A stretch of DNA of 64,000 nt, taken from assembly GCF_001857965.1 (NCBI RefSeq), contig NZ_CP017774.1, positions 1,488,001-1,552,000 of the forward strand, given 5' to 3'. Shown here in pieces: positions 8,237 to 15,322 of the stretch. The DNA comes from Flavobacterium commune. Lineage in GTDB: Bacteria; Bacteroidota; Bacteroidia; Flavobacteriales; Flavobacteriaceae. Numbering within the stretch: the stretch's first letter is position 1; each line of letters opens with the position of its first letter. The notes under the pieces are model-generated. The model made no database searches. It was not told the origin of the DNA and saw only the letters and a list, made by a program, of their open reading frames with translations. A program made the position numbers and the translations under genes.

Positions 8237-8361
8237 AATTCGAGTGTTTTTTTGCAACATAACGGAACAAAAAACACTCGAATTAACATATTGGTTCTAT
8301 ATTAGAATTTCGTCAGTTCGAGTGAATTTTCAGAAAACGCGAATAGCTTTTTCTGAAAATT
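8237..8361. repeat. Two adjacent perfect hairpins in an intergenic repeat block
   Basis: A 16-bp perfect stem (8237-8252 against 8269-8284, arm AATTCGAGTGTTTTTT, 16-base loop) is followed by a 13-bp perfect stem (8325-8337 against 8349-8361, arm AATTTTCAGAAAA). The words TCAATTCGAGTG and TCAGTTCGAGTG introduce each hairpin, and GTATCGAGAAC follows the second. GTATCGAGAAC recurs at about 15128, beside the inverted 175-bp repeat. The reading frame crossing this block is not considered a gene. Confidence 0.65.
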
Positions 8362-8407
8362 TGTATCGAGAACCGTTTTTAGTAAAAGTGAAATTATGAT
8401 TTACTAA

Positions 8408-8582
8408 TTTTCTTTTTTGCTTGATCAAAAAAGAAACAAAAAAATCAAGTCTTACGCTTCCTCGTCGGTCAAATTAGTTTTCGAATGCTAAAAGAAAAGA
8501 ACTCTCCGCCGCGGCGGATCAAACAGCTTTTCTTTTTACGCATTCTTCAAACATTTGACACTCGACTGCGAAAGCTAAGGAC
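8408..8582 (+). repeat. 175-bp palindromic repeat, copy A
   Basis: This block recurs in inverted orientation at 14927-15101 with only three mismatches that I can see. Internally it is one long imperfect palindrome centred on the perfect 14-base core TCCGCCGCGGCGGA (8505-8518); the flanks AAAAGAAAAG/CTTTTCTTTT, GAATGC/GCATTC, GTCAAAT/ATTTGAC and CTTACGCTT/AAAGCTAAG pair outward in order. A second small palindrome around TTGATCAA lies at the left end. The core is strikingly GC-rich for this genome. It carries no coding potential; it looks like an interspersed REP/MITE-type element. Together with copy B it brackets the isomerase-regulator-aldolase-symporter block. Confidence 0.85.
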
Positions 8583-8654
8583 AATTGAAATTCGCAAATA
8601 AGAGGAAAATTTTATTTCAAAATAACGTTATCTATATTACTTTTTAGAATAAAA

Positions 8655-10253
8655 TTACACTGCAACATCTCCACAAAAGTGAACCTGGATTCCTAATTCT
8701 TGCAAGGCTGCAGCCTTGATTCGGCACAATTTGTTAGCTTCTGATTCGTTTTCAGCATATACCACCTGAATGTGATTCGCCTTATGACGTCCCATCATCT
8801 GGTCACGACTCACTCCTTTTAAAATAGCATTCATAATAGGCCATTGTGGCGTAGTCATATTCCATCTTCTGTCTAATTCTTCTTTTGGTAAATCGACACA
8901 TTCTCCAATTCCCAAATCACAATGCAAGGCATCGTCCATCACATAAACGCGACTCCAAACAATTGAACCCGGTTTACTCACTCCTTTTACACTTCCTCCA
9001 CCTAATCTGAAATACATTTCAGGCTGTCTTTCACTGGAAGTTCCTTCATAACCACCTACAAAATGTTCTGGCGGTGCCGCTCCACTGATTAGGAAAACCC
9101 AAACAAATCCGTCAACAGTTTCATTTTTATAATATTCTCCATAACGCAAATCATGTAGTGTATTCTCGCCTTTCAATCCCATAGAACGCCATAAGTTATA
9201 AGTAACTAAAGCATCAATTCCGGCACATTCGTCCACTTCATTGAAATGCGGTAAAGCTTCACCGGCAAACAATTCGTTTCCTTCTTCATCAAAAACAGGA
9301 GGTCTGTTTTGATTGTTTAATAAACCTTCGACCAAATCACTGGCAGGCACTAAATCCTTCAAACCTTGTTGGTACTGAATTCCGATAGTATCACAACCAA
9401 ATTCAGCAGCAATTCGCACAGCGGCAATATACATTTTGCATTGCAATAGCGTTTGCTTTTTAGTTAATTGAGTAACTTCATCCGTTCCCCAATCGAATTT
9501 CATTCCTTTATCAAGCAACCATTGTAAAACGGCTTCAGCTTCTTCGTCTTTCACCGTTAGCATTTTAGCGTAAAGCGAAGACTGAGACAATCTTTCTTTA
9601 TAAATTCCTGTTGGATGCAACAAATGATCAGGAACAATCGCATTGAACATTCCCATACAACCTTCGTCAAAAACACCCATAATGGCTTTTTCTTTTCTGA
9701 AAGCTTTTGCAAAAGCAGTTCCTTTAGCAAATTCGTCAGCAGGAATAAGTGCTTTATCAAACGCTTTTACGTGACTAAAATCCGGCTGAACTGTAGCCGT
9801 TTGCAACCAATTTTTCAAATTGTTTTTGAAAAAATCATCGCTAAAATCTACACTCCACAACGTGCTGTATTGCACTCCTGCCTTAGTCAACGAACCATTT
9901 AAATTTAGCATTCCTACTAAACCTGGCCATTCGCCACTCCAGTTAGCCACTGTTAAAATTGGCCCTTGGTGCGTAATCAAACCTGCCAAAACATGGTGTG
10001 AATATTGCCAGACACTTTCAGCAACAATCAGTGGTGCCGTTGGGTCAATATTTTTAAAAACCTGCATTCCCATTTTTTGGCTGTCAATAAAACCATGCTG
10101 TTTTTTCTCATCATAAGCATGCGCTCTGATGATTTTTCCGCCTGCTTCGGCAACAGCTTCTGATAATAATTGTTCCATTTGGGCTTGTGCATCCCAACAT
10201 ACCTGATTTGCTGATAAACGCAAATCGCCACTTGCTACTAAATAGATGTTCAT
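8655..10253 (-). CDS. L-fucose isomerase family protein
   Basis: The 532-residue protein has the three-domain layout of the L-fucose/L-arabinose isomerase superfamily, which interconverts aldoses and ketoses with a divalent metal. The [10 protein letters not shown] segment (residues 195-204) holds the likely metal-binding glutamate, and [18 protein letters not shown] and the C-terminal [11 protein letters not shown] region are further family features. It is somewhat shorter than FucI of Escherichia coli (about 590). It stands alone on the minus strand, divergent from the AraC regulator, and is bordered downstream by repeat copy A. A role as ketol-isomerase of the sugar taken up by this locus is likely; the sugar need not be fucose. 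Confidence 0.82.
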   Translation of the reverse strand: MNIYLVASGDLRLSANQVCWDAQAQMEQLLSEAVAEAGGKIIRAHAYDEKKQHGFIDSQKMGMQVFKNIDPTAPLIVAESVWQYSHHVLAGLITHQGPILTVANWSGEWPGLVGMLNLNGSLTKAGVQYSTLWSVDFSDDFFKNNLKNWLQTATVQPDFSHVKAFDKALIPADEFAKGTAFAKAFRKEKAIMGVFDEGCMGMFNAIVPDHLLHPTGIYKERLSQSSLYAKMLTVKDEEAEAVLQWLLDKGMKFDWGTDEVTQLTKKQTLLQCKMYIAAVRIAAEFGCDTIGIQYQQGLKDLVPASDLVEGLLNNQNRPPVFDEEGNELFAGEALPHFNEVDECAGIDALVTYNLWRSMGLKGENTLHDLRYGEYYKNETVDGFVWVFLISGAAPPEHFVGGYEGTSSERQPEMYFRLGGGSVKGVSKPGSIVWSRVYVMDDALHCDLGIGECVDLPKEELDRRWNMTTPQWPIMNAILKGVSRDQMMGRHKANHIQVVYAENESEANKLCRIKAAALQELGIQVHFCGDVAV

Positions 10254-10439
10254 ATTTTAAATTATTTATAAGCAATAAAACACAAAGACAATTCGAATTT
10301 TTTATTCAAATTGTTTTGTGATACGCTATGATTTATTTTTCCTTAAACCATCAACCAACTCTAAATTGAAACGATTGCAGTCTATATTCAAATATGCTAA
10401 AAATTAGACTTAGACTCTTATTATTTATTTGCATGTATT

Positions 10440-10454
10440 TATAGGATATTATCA
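10440..10454 (+). promoter_or_regulatory. Candidate AraC-type operator, site 1
   Basis: The 15 bases TATAGGATATTATCA occur in the divergent spacer between the isomerase and the AraC regulator, nine bases upstream of the regulator's -33 box. Fourteen of fifteen bases are repeated upstream of the SSS symporter (14877-14891). Shared placement before genes of the same presumed pathway makes it a candidate binding site for the regulator. Confidence 0.45.
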
Positions 10455-10462
10455 TAAAATTA

Positions 10463-10492
10463 TTTGCAATTGTAAAAATAACACTAATTTAG
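10463..10492 (+). promoter_or_regulatory. Bacteroidota-type promoter of the AraC regulator
   Basis: TTTG at 10463-10466 and TAATTTAG at 10485-10492 are separated by 18 bases, close to the TTG-N19-TAnnTTTG consensus of flavobacterial promoters (one mismatch in the -7 box). The ATG of the regulator follows 25 bases later, which gives a short leader. Confidence 0.5.
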
Positions 10493-10517
10493 CGTAATCA
10501 ATCCAAAAGCATTGTTT

Positions 10518-11387
10518 ATGAAGCCTTTATTTCACAAAGTTCCTACCAGCATTCAAAGTTCTTTTGAGGTAAGACATAACAAAGAACCCAACTTTGGTAA
10601 GATTTGGCATTACCATCCTGAACTGGAATTGCATTATGTAATCAAAGGCGAGGGAGTGCGTTTTATAGGCGATAACATCAGTAATTTCAGCTCAGGAGAA
10701 CTTATTTTGTTGGGTGAAAACTTACCTCATACCTGGCGTTGTCATGAAGAATATTATCAGAACAAAAAGGAATTAGATGTGGAAGCCATTGTGATTCAGT
10801 TTTTGCCTGACTGTTTAGGCAAAGATTTCATACACTTACCCGAATCTTTCCTGATTCCGAAACTTTTTGAAAAGGCAAAAAAAGGAATGATTATTCATGG
10901 AAAAACACGGGAATTAGTCATGGAACAAATGAAAAAAGCATCTACTGCCAATCATATTGACAAGCTGATTATCCTGTTAAACATCTTGAAATTTCTATCG
11001 GAAACCGAAGAATATACCGAAATCACTTCTTCGCATGCGTTTTATCAATCCAATGAATCGGATTCGATTCGACTGAATAAAATATGTAGTTATACCCTTT
11101 CGAATTATAAAAAAGAAATCACTCTAAAAGAAATTGCAGCTTTTAGTAACTTAAGCGTTACTTCTTTTTGTCGCTATTTTAAACTAATGACGAAGAAAAC
11201 CTATTATGATTTTCTAATAGAAATTCGCATCAGTCATGCGTGTAGATTATTGATTGAAAACAAAATCCCTACCGAAATGATTTGCTTTGAATGCGGTTTT
11301 AATAATGTATCCAATTTTTACCGTCATTTCAAGAAAGTCGCCGGAATTACTCCTATGGAATATAAGAAAAGGTATTTGTCGAATTAG
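10518..11387 (+). CDS. AraC family transcriptional regulator
   Basis: I take the ATG at 10518 as the start (289 residues, MKPLFHKVP) because the frame's earlier start is a TTG only six bases upstream. Residues about 1-140 form an AraC-type cupin sensor (WHYHPELELHYVIKGEGVRFIGD). The last 100 residues hold two helix-turn-helix motifs: EITLKEIAAFSNLSVTSFCR with YFKLMTKKTYYDFL, then MICFECGFNNVSNFYRHFKK. The gene is divergent from the fucose-isomerase-family gene and near the symporter, so it probably controls this locus in response to a pathway sugar. The shared motif at 10440 and 14877 is its candidate operator. Confidence 0.9.
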   Translation: MKPLFHKVPTSIQSSFEVRHNKEPNFGKIWHYHPELELHYVIKGEGVRFIGDNISNFSSGELILLGENLPHTWRCHEEYYQNKKELDVEAIVIQFLPDCLGKDFIHLPESFLIPKLFEKAKKGMIIHGKTRELVMEQMKKASTANHIDKLIILLNILKFLSETEEYTEITSSHAFYQSNESDSIRLNKICSYTLSNYKKEITLKEIAAFSNLSVTSFCRYFKLMTKKTYYDFLIEIRISHACRLLIENKIPTEMICFECGFNNVSNFYRHFKKVAGITPMEYKKRYLSN

Positions 11388-11441
11388 AAGAAGAGGAAAG
11401 AACAAAGAAAATAGACAAAATAGGGATTTTTACTGATCTTT

Positions 11442-11567
11442 AATCGCAAAGTGCACGAAGCAAGCGAAAAAGGCACAATTTTTTCTAAACATATAAGCCA
11501 TATAAGTTTTCTTTACTTCTATAAATAATTTAGAAGTTCAGATAAGTTATTTTCATTTATGAAAATA
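11442..11567 (+). repeat. Diverged direct duplication, unit 1
   Basis: This block and 11786-11912 share the same succession of words: CAAAGTGCACGA, ATATAAG-CATATAAGTTTT, CAGATAAG, TTATTTTCAT and TGAAAAT, in the same order and at similar spacing. Identity is partial, so the duplication is old or both are members of a dispersed family. Confidence 0.55.
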
Positions 11568-11747
11568 TAAATCCGTGTAATTCTAAACACAAAGATTAGA
11601 AAATCAATAGTGCATTCGTGTCGGATTTATTAACCGCAAAGGAAGCAAAGATTTCCGCAAAGAAGACAAAGACAAAATCTGTGATAATCTGTGTAATCTG
11701 TGGCTAATTTTTAAACTTAAAGATTGGGGGAAAAATTTGCGACCCGA

Positions 11748-11778
11748 GCGATAGCGAACAGGCGAAGCAATCTGCGGT
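11748..11778 (+). repeat. 31-base exact repeat, copy 1
   Basis: The 31 bases beginning GCGATAGCGAACAGG recur without mismatch at 20225-20255. They end in AATCTGCGGT, which at the second location pairs with an ACCGCAGATT further left. Confidence 0.75.
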
Positions 11779-11785
11779 AATTTTT

Positions 11786-11912
11786 AACCACAAAGTGCAC
11801 GAGGGTTTCGCAAAGTCACGCTAAGAATTTTTCACCATATAAGACATATAAGTTTTGTTATCCTAAAAGTGATAAAAAAGTACAGATAAGCTTATTTTCA
11901 TATCTGAAAATA
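11786..11912 (+). repeat. Diverged direct duplication, unit 2
   Basis: This is the second copy of the block at 11442-11567, with the same word order (CAAAGTGCACGA, CATATAAGACATATAAGTTTT, CAGATAAG, TTATTTTCAT, TGAAAAT). Between the two units lies the 31-base repeat copy. Confidence 0.55.
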
Positions 11913-12244
11913 AAAGAAATAATTTGCAGTGATTTATTTTATTTCGCAGAGATTCACAAAAAAAACCACAAAGATACGCTAAGTTTATTTCTTTAATTTT
12001 TCTAATCTGTGTTCCAAAAAAAATCAGAGATATTTTTAACAACAAGAATATTAGTTTAGATCAATTATTAACCCATCTGCCCGAAAAACTTCTGTTTCAG
12101 AAATTGTATAAAGAGCCCAAATTATGGTCAAAAAAAGACTCCTACATCCTTATACAATGCCCAAAAAATGGGAGGAGCGGACATTGTTTAAAAACAATCG
12201 AACAGACGACTTAATAATCACTAACACTAACCAAAATATATAAA

Positions 12245-13165
12245 CTAGAATGACAACTCATTCTGGAGAATATCGTACTCTTTTTGCAGTTGATCCACTG
12301 CATTTTTTACAATTGGAGTAAAATTACCTACTTCCCTACGCGTGTAATTAGAAATAGACAAACCTCTTTTTTGTAAGGTATACTTAGCCACAATAGGGTA
12401 CACATCGTGCATAACTCCCATATTAGACTCTAAAAATTGTTGCACTGCTGCTAATTCTTCGGCCTTAGAAGCATCATTGTAATTATCGCAAATCCAAACA
12501 ATCAGTTCAGGAAAGAAATTCCCCTGAATACAGGACAATCCTGCCGAACCTGCTTTTAAAGATTCGATGGCGTGTACCATATAAGCATCATACAAACCAA
12601 AATCAGGATTTTTTACCACACTCAATTTAGCCTTAATCTGATTGATATCTAAACTGGTATCTTTATGATAAATCACTCTTCCTGTATTGACAAAATCTCC
12701 TAATTGCTCAGCTGTCAGCACTCTTTTATAAGGCACCGGACATTCGTAGAATCCTGTTGGAACTCCTGGCGTTAAATTCAATAACTGATGTACATTGTCA
12801 ACAAAAACAGCATCCGAATCGGTTTCTTTAGCCAATAAACCCGAAATTAAAATCACGGCATCAATTCCTGTTCCGTAAATTTTATTGGTAAAATCAGCCT
12901 GTTGCTGAATTGTTCCTTCAAAAGTTCCTGTAGCTACCACTGGCACCTGACCAGCCACAACATCTACTACATGTTTTGTTAGTTTAAGACGTTCAGCTTC
13001 TGACAATTCAAACATTTCGCTTGACAAACAATTAGCAAATAAACCAGTAACTCCCGACTTTAAATAAAGTTCCGTAAGAGCTGTTAATGTTTTGTAATCA
13101 ATGCTACCATCATTATTAAACGGCGTTAACATTACCGGAATAAATCCTTTTTTTGAATTGTTCAT
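12245..13165 (-). CDS. DapA/NanA family aldolase (dihydrodipicolinate synthase family)
   Basis: The 306-residue TIM-barrel protein belongs to the class I aldolases that form a Schiff base with pyruvate or a 2-keto acid. The expected residues are visible: Tyr140 in GFYECPVPY and the Schiff-base Lys168 in VIYHKDTS. The usual GTTGE loop is replaced by NCLSSEMFELS (residues 45-55), so it is unlikely to be the lysine-biosynthesis enzyme; 2-keto-3-deoxy-sugar-acid or N-acetylneuraminate-type cleavage is more plausible. It lies 30 bases downstream of the SSS symporter, in one operon with it, which suggests cleavage of the imported compound or of a product derived from it. Confidence 0.87.
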   Translation of the reverse strand: MNNSKKGFIPVMLTPFNNDGSIDYKTLTALTELYLKSGVTGLFANCLSSEMFELSEAERLKLTKHVVDVVAGQVPVVATGTFEGTIQQQADFTNKIYGTGIDAVILISGLLAKETDSDAVFVDNVHQLLNLTPGVPTGFYECPVPYKRVLTAEQLGDFVNTGRVIYHKDTSLDINQIKAKLSVVKNPDFGLYDAYMVHAIESLKAGSAGLSCIQGNFFPELIVWICDNYNDASKAEELAAVQQFLESNMGVMHDVYPIVAKYTLQKRGLSISNYTRREVGNFTPIVKNAVDQLQKEYDILQNELSF

Positions 13166-13195
13166 CGTTATTCTATTTTCTCTTTTTTTATATTA

Positions 13196-14752
13196 TTAAG
13201 CTTTTACGCTTCTGAATTTTGCTATAAATGCACCCGTCAAATAGATAGCAAGTGTTCCAATCACTATCACCATATTAGCATGAAGCGGACTTCTTAAAAA
13301 ACTATATCCATCAGGAATCAAGTACGAAAGTGACAACCAAAGAATCACCATTATCCCTATAACTGTTGCAGCCATAGCCTCTGTATTACCTGATTTTTTA
13401 CTGATAATTCCCAAAAGGAAAAGCCCCAACATTCCTCCTGCAAAAATCCCTGATAGTTGCCACCAGATATCCAGAATACTCTTCACCCCTATCATCGCGA
13501 TACCACAGGCCATTCCGCCCAATCCAAACATAACCGTTCCGATATACAGCAAACGCATATTTTGTTTGTCGCTGACTTTCTTTTTCGAATATCGCTTGTA
13601 AATATCTTCTGAAAACACCGTTGCCGAAGCATTCATTCCTGAACTGATGGTACTCATTGCCGCCGAAAGTATCGCCGAAACGATTAACCCCAATAAACCG
13701 GTAGGAATCATATTGACCATGAAATTAGGCATCACCTTATCTCCATAATCGGATGGTTGTAATGTTTTTGCATAATTGGCTATATCAGTCTGAGAAGCCC
13801 CTGCTCCAAAATGTTCTGCAGCTGCCTGTAGTTTAATGGGCTCTATCAATGAAGGAGTCATTTGATAATAAGCAAACAAACAAGAACCTATCACAAAAAA
13901 CACCAAAGAAACAGGAACAAACATCCAAACACACAACCAAATTGACTTTGAAGCCTCTTTAGCTGAAGACGAGGCATGGTAACGTTGCACATAATTTTGA
14001 TCCATCCCAAAATTATTCAGGTTGATAAAAAAACCATACAGCAACACCACCCAAAAAGTAGAGCTTGTAAAATCAAACGAAAAACTACCTAAACTAAACT
14101 TATCATTTTGCTGCCCAATTTCCATTATTTTAGAAACACCTCCCGGCATTTTTGAAACTATCAAATACAAAATCAATAAAGCACCTCCTGTTTTCAATAT
14201 AGCCTGAACCACTTCGGTCCAGATTACCGCTTCAATGCCTCCTAAAACCGTATAAATCACAATACAGATTCCGGTAACCAGCATGATGGTTTCCATGCTA
14301 AAACCTGTCAGGGCTTGCAACGTAAGGGAAATTCCAAAAAACACCGATCCCATTCGGGTAATTTGCGTTAGCAAAAAGCAAACAACGGCATAGGTTCTGG
14401 CCCAGGGACCAAAACGTTTTTCTAAGTTAGTATAAGCCGAAACTTCTCCGGTACTGCGGTAAAATGGCACAAAATATTTAGCCGCTACCCAGGCTGCAAA
14501 TGGCATCGAAATACTAAAAACAAAAGCATTCCAGTTTCCTCCAAAAGCCTTACCAGGAACTCCCAAAAAAGTATTACTGCTTAAAAATGTGGCATAAATA
14601 GACAGTCCTATGGCCCAACCGGGAATTTTACCCGAAGCCTTAGTGTATTGCTCTGCACTCTTATTTTTTCTGGAGAAATAAATTCCCACGCCAACCATAG
14701 CAATCAAATAAATCGCAATTATAGCGATATCTAATAATGGTAAATTTTTCAT
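13196..14752 (-). CDS. Sodium:solute symporter family (SSS) transporter
   Basis: The 518-residue protein has the 13-14 transmembrane helices of the SSS family, which couples sugar, sialic acid or carboxylate uptake to sodium. Recognisable features are the N-terminal IYLIAMVGVGIYFSRKNKSA, the GLSIYATFLSSNTFLGVPGKAF loop of helix 2 and the SAILSAAMSTISSGMNASAT segment with the Na+-binding serines. It is the first gene of a two-gene operon with the aldolase. A -7 box (14826) and the shared 15-bp motif (14877) lie upstream. Since the locus also has a FucP-type permease, the two carriers may serve different substrates or different stages of induction. Confidence 0.88.
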   Translation of the reverse strand: MKNLPLLDIAIIAIYLIAMVGVGIYFSRKNKSAEQYTKASGKIPGWAIGLSIYATFLSSNTFLGVPGKAFGGNWNAFVFSISMPFAAWVAAKYFVPFYRSTGEVSAYTNLEKRFGPWARTYAVVCFLLTQITRMGSVFFGISLTLQALTGFSMETIMLVTGICIVIYTVLGGIEAVIWTEVVQAILKTGGALLILYLIVSKMPGGVSKIMEIGQQNDKFSLGSFSFDFTSSTFWVVLLYGFFINLNNFGMDQNYVQRYHASSSAKEASKSIWLCVWMFVPVSLVFFVIGSCLFAYYQMTPSLIEPIKLQAAAEHFGAGASQTDIANYAKTLQPSDYGDKVMPNFMVNMIPTGLLGLIVSAILSAAMSTISSGMNASATVFSEDIYKRYSKKKVSDKQNMRLLYIGTVMFGLGGMACGIAMIGVKSILDIWWQLSGIFAGGMLGLFLLGIISKKSGNTEAMAATVIGIMVILWLSLSYLIPDGYSFLRSPLHANMVIVIGTLAIYLTGAFIAKFRSVKA

Positions 14753-14825
14753 TTATTAAAGATGGGATTTTATATTTAATATCTCAACACAAATAAGCAT
14801 ATCGTACAATGTATTGATGATTTTA

Positions 14826-14833
14826 CAAATGTA
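14826..14833 (-). promoter_or_regulatory. Candidate -7 box of the symporter operon
   Basis: Read on the minus strand this is TACATTTG, a perfect match to TAnnTTTG, 74 bases upstream of the symporter ATG. No clear -33 TTG is seen at the standard distance, which would fit activator dependence. Confidence 0.4.
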
Positions 14834-14876
14834 TCCGAAAACTACAACGATTTCCTATGAAATTTTTTCAAAAGAT

Positions 14877-14891
14877 TATAGGATGTTATCA
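14877..14891 (+). promoter_or_regulatory. Candidate AraC-type operator, site 2
   Basis: TATAGGATGTTATCA differs at one base from the motif at 10440-10454. It lies 43 bases upstream of the candidate -7 box of the symporter operon, in the same orientation relative to the minus-strand genes as site 1 is to the isomerase. Confidence 0.45.
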
Positions 14892-14926
14892 CAATAAAAT
14901 ACCCGTTCTTATTTTACGCTTTTACC

Positions 14927-15101
14927 GTCCTTAGCTTTCGCAGTCGAGCGTCAAATGTTTAAAGAATGCGTAAAAAGAAAAGCTGTCTGATCCGCCGCGG
15001 CGGAGAGTTCTTTTCTTTTAGCATTCGAAAACTAATTTGACCGACGAGGAAGCGTAAGACTTGATTTTTTTGTTTCTTTTTTGATCAAGCAAAAAAGAAA
15101 A
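14927..15101 (-). repeat. 175-bp palindromic repeat, copy B (inverted)
   Basis: This is the reverse complement of 8408-8582 with three visible substitutions and no gap. It has the same GC-rich palindromic core (TCCGCCGCGGCGGA) and the same nested pairing flanks. The rest of the gap up to 15322 contains no gene: it holds a GTATCGAGAAC word and other intergenic repeat words (GGAGCTTCTTTCAGTCGCTC, GGAGTTTCGCTTCGGTCAG). Confidence 0.85.
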
Positions 15102-15322
15102 ATATTGCGACAAAAAAACTTTGTAAAGTATCGAGAACTATTTTTATAAGAAGCTACTTCCTGCCCTTCGCTTCACTCTTATTTGGAGTCCCGGATTTTT
15201 CTAAGCACCAAAAAGGAGCTTCTTTCAGTCGCTCTTTTAGCACAAGAAAAAATCACAGGCCTCCCGCATAAGGAGTTTCGCTTCGGTCAGGGCTAGAATT
15301 CAGAGATAGAATTTTCTTTTAA

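Larger units (their letters stand above)
11388..12244. other. 857-base non-coding stretch between convergent genes
   Basis: No credible gene is present; the only reading frame of note (11863-12045, minus) is made of repeat sequence. The stretch is composed of degenerate intergenic words such as CACAAAGTGCACGA, ATCTGTGTAATCTGTGGC and CATATAAGTT, including a diverged duplicated block listed separately. Near its right end an ATTGTATAA/TTATACAAT inverted pair (about 12104 to 12159) could form a hairpin downstream of the aldolase gene. Confidence 0.6.

Noticed and set aside
8214..8399. A 61-residue plus-strand reading frame in the gap after the CoA-transferase operon.
   Set aside because: It lies across two perfect hairpins and repeat words, has no start context, and its composition is that of repeat DNA.
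8505..8518. A replication origin, terminus dif site or attachment site at the GC-rich palindrome.
   Set aside because: No dnaA, DnaA boxes, XerCD-type arms or integrase are near, and the element occurs twice; a dispersed repeat explains it better.
11863..12045. A 60-residue minus-strand reading frame between AraC and the aldolase.
   Set aside because: It is made of the duplicated intergenic repeat and shows no protein-like pattern.
11388..12244. CRISPR array or tandem array, suggested by repeated words.
   Set aside because: The words recur at irregular spacing with poor identity, there are no uniform spacers, and no cas genes are present.
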